DNA of 64,000 bases, from NCBI GenBank assembly GCA_018350325.1, contig JAEVLN010000028.1, positions 62,001-126,000 on the forward strand, in the 5' to 3' direction. Positions 10,509 through 23,115 of the stretch are shown here, in pieces (the stretch's first letter is position 1; each line of letters opens with the position of its first letter). The position numbers and the translations under genes are program-made. The notes under the pieces are model-generated. The model worked only from the letters and a program-made list of their open reading frames with translations. It made no database searches and was not told the origin of the DNA. The stretch is from Globodera rostochiensis (lineage: Eukaryota; Nematoda; Chromadorea; Rhabditida; Heteroderidae).

Positions 10509-10860
10509 GGAAAATTGGTCACCAGAATATTTCGAGGTTTTCGTTCTAACTTTTTTCAAACAAATCTAAAAACTTAGCGTTCTTTTGCAAAAAGCTTTTT
10601 CAAACGAAATGCAGTAAAATGGTAATAAATTCTTCGTATTTTGTAGACTTTTAAAAAAGTTGTAAGTGGAAAAGTGGTTCGCTTCCAAGAAAACTCGCAC
10701 CCCTCAGCGCTATTTGTTTATACTAAGCCTAATTAGTTGCAATTAGTATCAATCAAAAGATCTCTTTGAGTTGAGTAACATGAAAAGAACGCTAAGTTTT
10801 TGGATTTGTTTAAAAAAAGTTAGAACGAAAAACTCGAAATATTCTGGTGACCAATTTTCC
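10509..10860. mobile_element. MITE with arms of about 78 bp
   Basis: The left arm, about 10510-10586 (from AAAATTGGTCACCAGAATAT to TTAGCGTTCTTTT), is the near-perfect reverse complement of about 10782-10859. The loop of about 195 bases contains CTCAAAGAGATCTTTTG-like sequence. It lacks coding capacity. Confidence 0.65.
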
Positions 10861-11507
10861 GTTCACCAACTCTAATTTTTTTTGTTGAATCGTGCGACTG
10901 AAATGTCAGGGGCTGAATTTGCAACTTAAACCCACGTCGCTTATTCGTCATCATTATTCACTGTTCACGTGAACAAAGCATGCTTTGTGCCTTTCGCTTT
11001 CTTAATTCACATTTTAAACGATTTTAAGGCCATGAATTAATGCTCAAAACTCCCTAAATATAAGCCTTACCTATTTCTGTTACTAAAAAGCCTATCTTTT
11101 AATGTATGTGCATGATTTTGACATATTGACAAAAATTTCATAGAAAAATGAAGAAGTTTCCAGAACATGACACTTTTTAAAGGTCCTTGCGCTCAAATGG
11201 CATTTGTTTATGAGCCTCATAAATTTTGAAAAAGCAATTTTTGTACATAAATTTTTTTTGTTGTTTTTTATGCTTTCATTTAAGTTTAAAGCCGAGATTT
11301 TGTGACCCCGGCTTATGGCTTTCGTACACGGGATTAACCGGGTTTTTTTTTGACTAGATCCGGTGTATTTTGAGTGCAAAATTCAAAGAATTTAATACAA
11401 ATTCTGAAATCTCATAAAGCTTTACATCCGGTTTAACCGAAAATCGGGTCTGTGCTAGCCTACCTATTATTTTTAAAAAATTTGTAAGCCTTCGACTTAT
11501 TTAAATG

Positions 11508-11522
11508 TATATAATTTTTCAG
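11508..11522 (+). promoter_or_regulatory. Probable trans-splice acceptor of chaperone copy A
   Basis: TATATAATTTTTCAG lies 17 bases before the ATG at 11540. A good 3' splice site this close to the start with no upstream exon in view is the pattern of spliced-leader addition in nematodes. Confidence 0.4.
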
Positions 11523-11539
11523 GAAGATCCGTTTGTATA

Positions 11540-14500
11540 ATGAATTTGTATAGAAGGATATTTCTATTTGTCGCAATAATTTGTGCATCATGTCCACAAT
11601 TATCAACAGGTTTTTTAATTGTTTTTTTTGGAAAAAAATGCATTTTAAATTCCCGGACTCAGCTGCCACTTGGTCCTATTTTTCGAAAAAAATTGATGTT
11701 AGGCCTATTTAAACGAAAATCCAGGGACGTGCAGGCCTGGTACTCAACTTTTAAACCAAATTTAAGCCAAAAAAAATAACAATTCAGAAATTAATATATT
11801 TTTTGTGGAGTCAGCCAGCCACCCAGGGTCGTAGCCAGAAAAAATTAGGGAGCAGGGGGCAAATCAAAAAAGTTGTTTTTTAATGGTTTGTTTTTGGGGG
11901 TCGGTCCAGGAAAACTTCAGGTCTGGGTCCAGGTACAGGTCGGTCTCGAACTCGCTAGCTGGACACTGTTCAAATTTAGCAGATTTTCATAAACGCATTT
12001 TTCCATTTAGCAAATTCGGCGATGGCCATCGATTTGGGTTCGGAGTTTATGAAGATGGCACTGATCAAACCGGGCGTGCCCATGGAGACGGTGCTGAACC
12101 GTGAATCGCAACGCAAAACGCCGATGGCGCTGACCATCAAGGACGGCGAGCGCTTTCTGGGTGAAACAGCGCGGAAAAAGGTTTTTTATTTTTATTTTTT
12201 AGGCTTAGGCTTATTGTCAGGGTCAGCCACGTCGTTGTATGTGCCACTTTTGCGTGGTTATTTTGAAAGCTTCAAAATTTTGCAAAAAAAAAAATGTTTT
12301 GTTTGATACACTTTTGGTGGTTTGGGTGAACATAAAATTCTTTTGATCGAATTCTTAAAATTATTTGATATAAAATGGAATAGAGACCGGTTTCAAGACA
12401 ATTCAGAGGCGATCCGGTGCCTAATTTGGGTATACCGGAGTATGGACGGTGTGGCATATGCCCTCTATTTTTTATGAGAAAATATCATTTTTTTAATTTG
12501 AATTTCAAAAATGAACACAAAAAATGGCATTTTCAAATTTGAACAAAAAACGTTTTTTTACCAACTTTTTAGGCACTCAGCATGGCACAGCACACCTTCG
12601 CCTTCTTCTTGGACTTGGTCGGCAAACAAATGGACGACCCAATTGTGGCGGCATTCCAAGCCCAATTCCCATTTTTGACGCTCAAAGCGCATCCCCAGCG
12701 GGGCACTGTCCAATTCGGGACGGAGTAAGCGCCAATTTCTTGTTCTGTTTCAACAAAATTTCTCGTTTTTGCGATATAAAATTGGATCAAAAATTTTGAA
12801 AATCCGATGACGGCATCAATTTAAAACAAACAAAAAAACTTTTTTGAGTTCTGGCGATGTGTCGGTGGAGTGCGCGCTTGGCATGGTGTTGTGGAACGCA
12901 CGGCAGGAGGTGGAGGCGTACGCTGGACAACCGGTGCGCGACGCGGTGGTCACTGTGCCCGCCTATTTTGGGTAATTGTGTGCCATTTTGGGCCGAACAT
13001 GAATAAATATAATTAAATTAAGTTTTTGAATTATTGTTTTATTTAAATCAATTTTTTATTTTAGTCTCGTGGAACGCGCGGCGGTTGAGGCGGCGGCCAA
13101 AATTGCGGACGTGAACTTGCTGCAGTTGCTCAGCTCCGGCACCGCTGCTGGCCTCAACTACGGCGTGTTCAGGCACAAAGAGATCACTGAACAGCCACAG
13201 GTCCGTTGATTGAATGCCATGGAAATGCACATAAACATATAGAAAATGTGCTTCTTATAAGAAAGATTTTGAGACAAAAATCCTTAAAACGATTTCAATT
13301 CGAAGCTTTATGTCATATCAATTTTGAACATAATGTATTAAAATTTGACAATTTTTTGAATGTTGGGCTTTTAAATTTGCCAAAAAAAAAACAACAAAAC
13401 GTTTTGTAACAGAGACTGCTCATCTACGATGTAGGCTCAACCAAAACGCTGGTCACCATTGTCCAACTCCGACTTGTCAACGAAACCACAACATCAACAA
13501 CGACAAATGGAAAGAATGCAACGAAAAGCGGCAGTAACAAAGCCGCAAGTGGCAGCTTCCCTCAAGTGCGTTGTGTACACTGATCCTTTTTAAACATGGC
13601 CATGGATCGGTTTGTGGATGGTCCATGTTAAGCAACCTGGATCAGATCGATCGATCCGATCGAATTGCGTTCTTGTGATCTGATCTAGCTTTTCCATGGC
13701 CCGTCTTGTCCCTGTTGGCCAGTCAGTGGCCAGTATTATGTATTGAGCCGGAATGACCAGGGGTTGACTGATTGATCGCTCAACATATGAGCGGTCACGT
13801 GATTGAAGGTGTTTTGTGTGAGTGGTGATCTTTGTATAGTAGAGATCAGACCGATCGAGATTCTCGATCGATACCGAGCTTTTTCGAGATTCTCGATCGG
13901 TCCTCAAGTTTGAACTCTATTTGACCTTCAACATTTATTGTGAAAACTTATCATTATTTTTTTTACATTTTAATCATGTTTTTTAACAACCAATCAGGTG
14001 GAGACCATCGGCGTCGGCTACAATCGCACATTGGGCGGTTATCATTTGACACTGCGACTGCGCGACCATCTTGTCAAGGCGTTCAAGCAACAATACCCGA
14101 AGCTTGAGGGCGACGTTACGCAGAACCCTAAAGCAATGGCCAAACTGTTGAAGGAGGCCGACCGGGTCAAACAGGTGCGTCCGCGCGTCTTGACGAGTGG
14201 GAATGGCGCCATATGAGCGCGGCGCTCAAAGGCAGCGCCCGTTGAGCGCCAATTTAAAAATTTTTCCAACAATGCTAATATTTTTTGTTGCGAATTCTGC
14301 TTTACTTTTAGGGGGGGGGGTGGGATTGGGGTGGAAGTTTGAATTTTTGACTTTTTTTTTTTTTTGAAGATTTTAACCTTATCTTTGAATTAACTGGTTA
14401 CGTCTTTGGACATGCCATACATATTTTTAAGGGCCAGACGCAGTCCATAAAAGCGTAGTAAAACGCGCTTTATTCACTTTTGTTGCTTAAGCCCTCCCAT

Positions 14501-17468
14501 TTTTTAATATGTTCGTTTCGTAAAAAAAAACACAATTGCAGGTCCTGTCCGCCAATTCGCAACACTTTGCGCATGTGGAGAGCGTGTTCGAGGATCGTGA
14601 CTTCCGTACCAAAGTCACGCGGGAGGAGCTGGAGGCGTTGTTCCACGACTTTGAGTCATGCTATTTGGAGCCCATCAACGACGCGCTGCGCATGGCAGAC
14701 TTGACGGTGGAGCAGTTGGACCGCGTGCTGCTGATGGGTGCCGGCACGCGCGTGCCACGCCTGCAGACCATTCTCAGCACGCACTTCCACGGGTCGGTGT
14801 TGCTCATTTTTGAGCCTTTAAAGCAATCACAATTTCCAATTATGATTCTTTCTTAAAAAACGAATTGCTGTTCAGCTACTGTGTACGTGCTGAGAAACAT
14901 GGCCTTTCTCCAGGGACGTATTTAGGATTTTGCTTTGGGGGGGGGGGTACCGAAAAAAGTCGATTTTTAGGGGTGCATTTTTCTTAGGCAATCCGACAAT
15001 TTTTGGTTTTAGGAGTTGTATTTTTCCGCTTTTATCGCATTTAAGCAATTTCCAAAAATGCAGATTTTTTTTTGAGAATTCTGCTTTACTTCGGCGGTGC
15101 TGATAGGCGCCGCTGAGAAATTTTTGGGGTTTTCGACTCAATTTGTTAAGGAAATTGGTTACGTCCCTGCCTTTCTCGTTTGGTGTCAAAAAAATAGAAA
15201 CTAATCACCGTTGCACTCAGTGGGAATTGAATTCATGGGTTGCATCACAACAGAGCTGCTGCTTGAGACTTAAAATTTCACGAGATTTGACCCCAGGAAT
15301 CAAGACGAAAAATTCGAGATTTTTCTCGGTCCAAGCATATTTGAATTTTTGATGGATTTTGTTAAGAAATGATCCTAACTAAAACTGCATCGCGGGAAGG
15401 CGAACTATAGTAAATTATAAAAAAAGAAAAACAAATTTCGAAATTTCCGTAGATCCGAACTTTCTGCACTTTTTGGTCCGTCCGGAATCCGATTTTTTCG
15501 CGTTTAAATTTGGCGTTTGTTTTACGATTTTTTTTTTTGTTTTGTTTTTGTTATAATTTGTGCACTAAATGTGTTTATTTTTATTTTCAGCAAGGAGTTG
15601 TCAAAGCAATTGAACACGGACGAGGCCATTGTGTTGGGCGCCGTCTACCAAGCTGCTCGGCTGATCAAAGGCTTTCGGGTGAAGCCGTTCGAGGTGAAGG
15701 AGCTGTTCCTGCCGCATGAGGTGAAAATACTTACTGGAACAAATTCAATTTGTTTTGTTCATTTTATAAGGTGGACGTTTCGGCCGAGCCGCCCTCCTTC
15801 ACCAAGTGGCTGTCCAGCTTGACCGTCGATGATGCCCAACTGCAGCACAACATGAGCACCGTGATCGGCGACGACGAAATCAAGGAGGCCAAAAAGATGT
15901 AAGCGCGCCATTCCACATTTACTGTTCCCCAACATTGTAAATGAAAACAGTACGATTGCAAAGGCCCCGCGGGGCCATGCCTTGGGGGGGGGGGGAGTCA
16001 AAGGCAGAGGACACCGAACTGAGCGCCTTTTTGTTGGCAATGTTTGGCCATTTATTATCCGTTAGGGGGATGGTCTCTCAAAGAGAGTGGCCAAACAATA
16101 GGAATATGTGAAAGAAAGATGCCAAATGCGATAAGAACTGCTGGGTATGGGGGAACATTTCTTACAAATTAGTCTAGAGCGGGGAGTTGCAGTTACCCCT
16201 CCGGGCAATTCGTTCGTCATTCAACATTCTCTTAAATATCACAAATTGGAGAAATTACCCTAAATTTTGGTCGATCCATATGCGCGTTTAAATATAATAA
16301 TTCATTTTTTCCGTTTCAGTCTTTCCACCTTTGAGCGCAACGAGAAGGCAAAGATGGAGCATGCGTTGGCATTGAACTCGTTGGAGTCGGCCGTCTACGA
16401 CTACACTGCCAAGTTGGAGGAGGACAGCTTCAGCGGTTTTGGCACCGAGGAAGAGCTGCAGTTGGTCCACCAGAAGTTGAAGGAGATGAAGGACTGGTTG
16501 GAGGACGTGCCGAACGAGACGAGTGTTGAGGAGTTGAAGCAGAAGCGGCGTGAAGTGGTGGCTCCTATTCGGAAGTTGAAGAGCCGGAAGCGGCAAAAGG
16601 AGGTGAGTGCCCGGGGGGATTTTATTAATTTAATTTTTTTTAAATTAAAAAAAAACGGTGTTTTTTTTCTGCAGGATCGTCCCGCTCTGATGGAGAAGTT
16701 GACCACCACACTGGACGAGGCGGAGAAGAAGCTGCAGCTGTTCACCACTTCCAAGGAGTTCTTCACCGAGGGCGAGCTCACCTCCTACCAGCACACCATT
16801 GAAACGGTCAAAGTCTGGTTTGACGGTGTCAAGAAGGAGCTGGAACAGCTGAAGGACAACCAGGACGCCACATTCACGACGGACAACTTCAAGACCAAGG
16901 TGGGGGGGGGGGGGTGTGGTTGTGATCTTGGAGATTATTTTTCGGAGGCAAAGGTGAGAGAGTAAATCCGATTAAAGTTGAATTTTTTTTAAAATTTTCT
17001 TTACAACAACAACAACAAAAATTCCAGACAAATTCCTTGATTGGCGAGGTGCGCTTTTTGGCATCCAAATATTACGCTGCCGCGCTCAAGCTTCGCGAGG
17101 AGGCGGAAGCGGACGCCCGGAAGGCCAAGTTGGAGGCAGAAGCGGAGGCAAAGAAGGCCGAAGCGGAAGCCAAAGAGGTCACGAAGGACGACGACAAGGC
17201 GGAAGCGGAGGCAAAGAAGGATGAAGAGGACGACACCAAAAAGGAGGCGGAAGGAGCGGACAAAAAGGAGGCGGAAGGAGCGGACAAAAAGGAGGCGGAA
17301 GGAGCGGACAAAAAGGAGGCGGAAGGAGCGGACAAAAAGGAGGCGGATGAAGACAAAAAAGATGACGAGGAGGCGCAAACGGAGAAGAAAGAGGAAGGGA
17401 AAGAGGACAAAAAGGAGGCGGAAACGGACCAAAAGGAGTCCGGAGAGGGAATAAAGATTGAACTGTAG
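11540..17468 (+). CDS. HYOU1: GRP170/HYOU1-type ER chaperone, copy A (no beta substrate-binding domain)
   Basis: Thirteen exons join in phase to 812 residues: 11540-11609, 12011-12180, 12573-12724, 12849-12971, 13065-13200, 13413-13565, 13998-14174, 14542-14792, 15591-15720, 15771-15898, 16320-16602, 16675-16899, 17028-17468. Exon 1 is a signal peptide. Residues about 25-450 are an Hsp70-type ATPase domain: MAIDLGSEFMKMALIKPGVP (phosphate 1), IYDVGSTKTLVTIV (phosphate 2) and GAGTRVPRLQ (adenosine), all HYOU1-like. After VKPFEVKELFLPHE, where the beta-sandwich should begin, there is only a linker of about 45 residues and then the helical lid from FERNEKAKMEHALALN. The C terminus is a Lys/Glu tail with four KKEAEGAD repeats ending KIEL, a KDEL-like ER retrieval signal. 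The intron within the linker (15721-15770) is only 50 bases, so no domain hides there. Confidence 0.9.
14911..15169. mobile_element. hAT-like element in intron 8 of copy A
   Basis: The target duplication CCTTTCTC lies at 14903-14910 and 15170-15177. Ends read CAGGGACGTA and GTTACGTCCCTG. The body includes GCTGATAGGCGCCGCTGAG and ACTCAATTTGTTAAGG, a block repeated across the window (see the findings). Confidence 0.8.
17238..17345 (+). repeat. 24-bp in-frame tandem repeat in the acidic tail of copy A
   Basis: About four and a half units coding KKEAEGAD, nearly identical at the base level, so the expansion is recent. Copies B and C lack it. Confidence 0.85.
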
Positions 17469-18299
17469 AGTGGTGTAGAGAGTCTACCTGTATTTCTTTT
17501 TCTCATATTTTATTGTCCAAATTTTTGTCGTCTTTTTTTTCCGCAATTTTGGTTGTACGTACTTTTTTTTGTTTTTGTTTCCTCCCGCTGTGTCGTGCTC
17601 TCCCAATCACACTCTTCTATCTTTCCACCGAAAAATGTTCACTCTCTTTTCTCTTTGTTGTGTTATTTTATTGTTTAAATTATTTGCTGGGCGCTACAAA
17701 TTTTGCACACAAAATTGTGCTTTTATGTTCTCACACATCAGCAATAATATACCGTTTCCGTGTCACTTCACGATCATTTTTGGTTACTGTATTTTCAGTG
17801 TGTTTATTGATCCTTTACATTCCTCAAATCCGTCGTCGTTGTCACCACATCATCATGAGCAGTGGACAATCAGGTAGATGACGATTGTTTTTTTTTTGTT
17901 GTTGTACTTTTTGTCAGGGACACGTTTTAGCCAGGAAAAGTTTTGAGGATGGGGGGGGGACGGAGATCTTTTTTCAAAAAAACGGTTTTTGCAGCTTTAA
18001 GTTGTTTAACTATTTTTTCTGCCATTTTATTTTGTCTGAGAAATGCAGGAAAAGCATGTTTTCAGTCAGAAATCTCGTCAATGCACAAAGTTACGTAAAT
18101 TTTCATTTTTTTTGTTAAGGTCTCTAAATTACACTACTATTATGAGATTTTTTCATAACTAAGAATCCCAGACCTATTATGGGATTTTGCTCCGTATATT
18201 CCGTGATTTTGGTGGTACCACCGTATTCCGTGTTTGAAAAGTTAAAAATGAGAACCCCACTCCCGAGCTAACAAAAAATGTTTTTAATTAAATCTTATT
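17469..18299. other. Spacer between chaperone copies A and B
   Basis: About 830 bases holding the 3' UTR of copy A and the upstream region of copy B. Short hydrophobic ORFs occur near 17634, but none joins copy B in phase. No clear promoter motif was seen. Confidence 0.5.
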
Positions 18300-21200
18300 G
18301 TGCAATTTTTGTTCTTTCCATATTTAATTTTTGGTATATTTGCAGGGAATGCCGCGATGGCTATCGATTTGGGTTCGGAGTTTATGAAGATGGCACTGAT
18401 CAAGCATGGCGTGCCCATGGAGACGGTGCTGAACCGCGACTCGCAACGCAAAACGCCGATGGCGCTGACCATCAAGGACGGCGAGCGTTTTTTGGGCGAT
18501 GCGGCGCTCAAAAAGGTGGGGGCGGGCAGGATGACATTTCATATACGCGACATTTCATATACCTACTAAGCAAAAACGACATTTCATATACTAACCCAAA
18601 ATACGACACTTCATATACGCACTCTGGACCTCTTCAAATGCTTTCAGTTTTAACTCACATGTGGTGAGATGTACAGTTGAACGTAAATAAGAAAATATGA
18701 AATGTCGTATTTTGGGTTAGTATATGAAATGTCGTTTTTATGAAATGTCGCGTATATAAAGTGTCAGTATATGAAATGTCGTTTTTATGAAATGTCGCGT
18801 ATATAAAGTGTCAGTATATGAAATGTCGGCGCCCCTGGGGCGGCGTGCGCGTTTTTGAGCGAAACATTTGAATTTGTATCGTTAAAATTTGCTAAATCTT
18901 ATTATCCCCTTAGGCGCTTGTTCGCACAAAAAACACCTACACATTCTTCCTGGACTTGGTCGGCAAGAAGATGGACGACAAGGCCACCGCGCAATTCCAG
19001 GCCCAATTCCCTTATTTGACAATCAAACCGCACCCCAAACGGGGCACCGTTCAATTCGAGACTGAGTGAGTTGCTTCTTCTTTTTTGTTGTTTTTGTATT
19101 AATGTTTTAATTCAAATATTTTAATTCATTTATAGCAGTGGAGAGTAAGTTGTTGATTTTAGTTTTGTTGTTGTTGACAAAAGAAGCATTAATAATCAAA
19201 ACTTTTTAGACGATTGAATTCGACCAAAAAAATAATTTAATTAATTTTGTGTCAACCTTCTAACTGATCCGCTTCAAAAATTTGGAATAATATAAATTCT
19301 TTTTTTTGTAAGCATTTAGCAACTAATTTGGCACAATTTGGGGGCTGTGCACGTTTTGTGCAGTGTTTGGGGTCCCGAAATGTATCTACTTCTTTCCGTA
19401 ATTCAAAAACAAATCCGGAACTGATTCAACAAAATTAACAGGCGGCAACCAATCTCGATAATTCTCAACGCGAATTGAATCTTTTATTTTCTCTTCCAAG
19501 ACGAATTATTGATTGATTGTTTTTTTGTTCGCTGGCAAAGCCTGGATCCATGCGTAAGGATGGATGGCTTAAACCCGGAAAAGTTGGGAAGAGCGGAAGA
19601 AATGTTTTGAGTAGGGGGGGGGGGGGGTGTGTCGATTTCTGGCACTTCTTCGGGGTTAATCGAACTGAAATTTTTCGGTTCGGTCTGAAAGCGACAACCC
19701 TAGTGATGAGCCGAATGAGAAACGGCACTTGTTGATGTTGATTTTAAGACGTAAAAGCCTCAAATTTGTTGAGTGGGGGTTGGGGAGGCCTGACCCATTT
19801 TAAATAGACAAATTTCCCAAAAATAAATCAAAATATATTTTTAGCGTTGGCGACATGTCCGTGGAGTGTGCGCTTGGCATGGTGTTGTGGAACGCACGGG
19901 CGGAGGTGGAGGCGGCCGCGGGTCATGCGGTGCGCGACGCGGTGGTTACTGTGCCGTCGTATTTTGGACAGGTGGGCGAGCGAGTACAATTAATTACTGC
20001 TACTTTCCGATCAATAATTTGCCACTAATTGTTTTCTCTTTTAAAGGTTGAGCGTGCGGCGGTGGAGGCGGCGGCCAAAATTGCGGATCTGAACCTGCTG
20101 CAACTGCTCGGCTCCGGCACCGCTGCTGGCCTCAACTACGGCGTGTTCAGACACAAAGAGATCACTGAACAGCCACAGGTCCGGTGTGGGTGGTTTTGTG
20201 GTCACAGCCCGACTTTTCTGATCGCTGATAAACGGATTTTTGTTTAATGGATTTTTATTGAAACAGACATTGCTCATCTACGATGTGGGCTCGACAAAGA
20301 CGTTGGTGACCATCGTACAGTTTCGTGTCGTCAACGAGTCCAAGGAGGGCAGCAGCAACAGCTATCCTCAGGTGGAGGGGGAAGTGGCTACATTTTGTTG
20401 GACTGTTTGAGACTTTTAATTTTATTGTGACTTGAATTGAATCCAAAAATTGGGACAGAAAAAATGGGAATTCTGTTCGTTTTGGTAATTGAGACTATAC
20501 CTGAAAACAAAAAAAGTTGGTACTACCCAACAAAAAAATTTTTTTTAAAGACGTTTCTGGGGGTTTCCAGTGTCGTAGAATCCAAATCTGACCTCCATTT
20601 CGAACCCCGAACCCGAATTCGAAAACACATGCAAAATGGTGTGCAAATGGTGAAAGAGCAACAGCAAATATGTCACAGCGAATAATTACGATTATGCGGA
20701 AAAATAAGAATTTTGGTAAATTTATTCACGTTCGGGGTCGGGGTTCAGAATGTGCCGAAATGGAGGTCGGATTGGTAATCTTAAAGAACATTGGTCCCGA
20801 ATTTTTTTATTTTCAAATAAAGGTTTTATGCAATTCTAAGAAGTACCCGGGGGTTATCGAGGTCGCTGATCACGAATATGATATCAGATTTATCATATGA
20901 CATTGTCTAATATATGATTTCAACATTTGTGGTTAATGCAGTTAATCTAATTTTTTGTAGGTGGAGACCATCGGCGTCGGCTACGATCGTGCACTGGGCG
21001 GTCACCATTTGACACTGCGACTGCGCGACCATCTTGTCAAGGCGTTCAAGCAGCAATACCCGAAGCTTGAGGGCGACATCACGAAGAACCCGCAGGCGAT
21101 GGCCAAACTGCTGAAGGAGGCCGACCGGGTCAAACAGGTGCGTCCGCGCGTTGTGAAGTATGCCACGGCATATTTTTGGGCTCAGCCAATTGGCCCCTTT

Positions 21201-22695
21201 AGGCATATAAAACCTTCCAGTTCAGGTTCTGTCAGCAAATCCGGAGAATTTTGCGCATGTGGAGAGCGTGTTCGAGGATCGTGACTTCCGTACCAAAGTC
21301 ACTCGGGATGAGCTGGAGGCGTTGTTCCGGGACTTTGAACCGCGCTATCTGGACCCGATCACTGTTGCATTGCGCATGGCAGACTTGAAGGTGGAGCAGT
21401 TGGACCGCGTGGTGCTGATGGGTGCCGGCACGCGTATGCTACGACTGCAGACCATTCTCGGCACGTACTTCCAAGGGTCGGTGGCCAAATAATTTGTGTA
21501 CAACAAAATGTTGTTCATTTTCATTTCAGCAAGGAGTTGTCAAAGCAATTGAACACGGACGAGGCCATTGTGTTGGGCGCTGTTTACCAGGCTGCCCGTT
21601 TGTCCAAGCGCTTCATCGTCAAGAACTTTGAAGTGAAGGATTTGGTACCCACTGAGAACATTGGCGCGGAACAGTTGAAGAAGACGGCATTGGACGAGGA
21701 GGAGATCAAAGAGGCAAAACGAATGTGAGTGATCCCGTAGATGATCAGTGGAATACAGTAATTCAATGGGATACAGTAATTCAGTGACATGTGTACAGTA
21801 ACAATCGTATTGATTTCCCATTAAGCCTTAACGAGTTTGAACGCAACGAAAGGGCAAAGATGGAGCATGCGTTGGCGCTGAACTTGCTGGAGTCGGCCGT
21901 CTACGACTACAGTTCCAAGCTTGAGGACAACAGCTTCAGCTCTTTTGGCACTGCAGAGGAGCTGCAGCTGATCAATGAACAGATGGCGAAGATGAAGGAC
22001 TGGTTGGACGACATGCCGGACGAGACGGATGTTGAAGAGCTGAAGCAGAAGCGTCGTGAGGTGGTGGGACCCATTCGAAAGCTGAAGAACAGGAAACGCC
22101 AAAAGGAGGTGGTGGTGGTGGTGGATACTTTGTGCTGATCGGACAGGGAATTTTGTTTCCAGGACCGTCCCGCTCTGATGGAGAAATTGGCCACCACACT
22201 GGACGAGGCGGAGAAGAAGCTGCAGCTGTTCGTCACTTCCAAGGAGTTCTTCACTGTGGGCGAGCTCGTTGCCTACCAGCACACCATTGAAATGGCCAAG
22301 GCCTGGTTTGTCGGGATCAACAAGGAGTTGGAGCACTTGAAGGACAACCAGGACGCCACATTCACGACGGACGACCTCAAGACCAAGGTGTGGTTGAATA
22401 TGTCGGATTTGGCAAAACCCCAAAAATCTACACAAATTTATAGAAGAACGCGTTGGTTGGCGAAATGCGCACACTGGACTCCAAACACTCGACCGCCGTG
22501 CTCAAGCAAAAAGAGGAGGCAGAAGCGGCAGCCAAAAAGGCCAATGCCGGGCCGGAAGTGGCGGAGCCGAACGATATGGACGTCGAGACGGAGCAGGACA
22601 AGAAGACGAATGGCGAGGAGGCGGAGGGGAAGAAGATGGAGCAGGACATGACGAACAAGGAGGGCGACGGGGAGAAGACGATGGAGCAGGACTGA
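18300..22695 (+). CDS. HYOU1: GRP170/HYOU1-type chaperone, copy B (no beta substrate-binding domain)
   Basis: Exons: 18346-18515 (or from an ATG at 18300), 18914-19065, 19845-19971, 20047-20178, 20267-20371, 20961-21137, 21226-21476, 21530-21724, 21826-22108, 22163-22387, 22444-22695. Every exon keeps phase, giving about 700 residues. The ATPase domain matches copy A, with one intron lost (A's exons 9 and 10 are fused). After VKNFEVKDLVPTEN it passes through about 25 residues straight to the lid (FERNERAKMEHALALN). It lacks A's 24-bp repeats and ends TMEQD, with no KDEL-like signal. The start is odd: no homologue of A's signal exon is found, but reading from ATG 18300 through what is elsewhere intron gives MQFLFFPYLIFGIFAGNAAM, itself a plausible signal peptide. 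Tandem to copy A; likely the source of copies C and D. Confidence 0.85.
18535..18835. repeat. ATATGAAATGTCG fold-back repeat in intron of copy B
   Basis: Units GACATTTCATATACGC run in one direction from 18535 to 18620. Their complements (ATGAAATGTCGCGTATAT) run from 18695 to 18830, so the intron can form a long hairpin. A one-armed relative is at 58740-58925 before fragment D. Confidence 0.75.
20579..20780. repeat. Fold-back repeat in intron 6 of copy B
   Basis: CTGACCTCCATTTCG followed by AACCCCGAACCCG at the left is mirrored by CGGGGTTCAG and CGAAATGGAGGTCGG at the right. The matching intron of copy C (53296-53399) is only 104 bases and lacks it, so it is an insertion in B. Confidence 0.6.
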
Positions 22696-23115
22696 CTTAA
22701 AATTGGACCTCTTTTTTTTGTGACCGAATTGAATTAAGTTTTGATTTAAATTGTCCTCTCCTCTGAGTGTGTTTGAGAATTACTTCATCAATCAAAATAT
22801 GGTTATCTCGTCTCTGTTTGGGTTTTTCCCCACACTTTTTGACGTTAATAAATGTTTTTGTGATTTTTTATACATATTTAATTTGGACATTTGATGCCGT
22901 GAATAAGCCCCGTTTATAAGCTTTCCCCCTAGGGGAGAAGCCGTTTTGAAATCACTCTACCGGGCTGGCCAGGCCCTTTTTAAAAATTGTGCACCTTGAA
23001 CATGCCGAAATCAATCCCCCCCCCCCAACATTTGGCGATTAAAATAATTTTTTTAATCAAAAAATGAGTGTTATTAGACGCAATATTTATATGTATGAAG
23101 TTTTCACATTTCTCC
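22696..23115. other. Convergent spacer, copy B and collagen
   Basis: The 3' ends of the chaperone (plus strand) and the collagen (minus strand) face each other here. It contains a C-run near 23020 and AT-rich DNA; no gene seen. Confidence 0.5.
22847..22852 (+). terminator. Polyadenylation signal of copy B
   Basis: AATAAA about 150 bases after the copy B stop, followed by T-rich DNA. Confidence 0.45.

Noticed and set aside
16267..16965. 232-codon ORF as a separate gene
   Set aside because: It runs through two exons and an unspliced intron of copy A; splice sites at 16602 and 16675 are clear.
17001..17506. Antisense ORFs over the copy A tail
   Set aside because: Shadow frames of the Lys/Glu repeat; the sense frame is continuous with the chaperone lid and ends in KIEL.
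18278..18667. ORF starting at 18278 through copy B exon 2
   Set aside because: It reads the exon in the wrong frame; the Hsp70 frame is one base off.
21821..22474. 217-codon minus-strand ORF over copy B
   Set aside because: The mirror of a GC-rich helical-lid exon; it crosses real introns and has no family resemblance.
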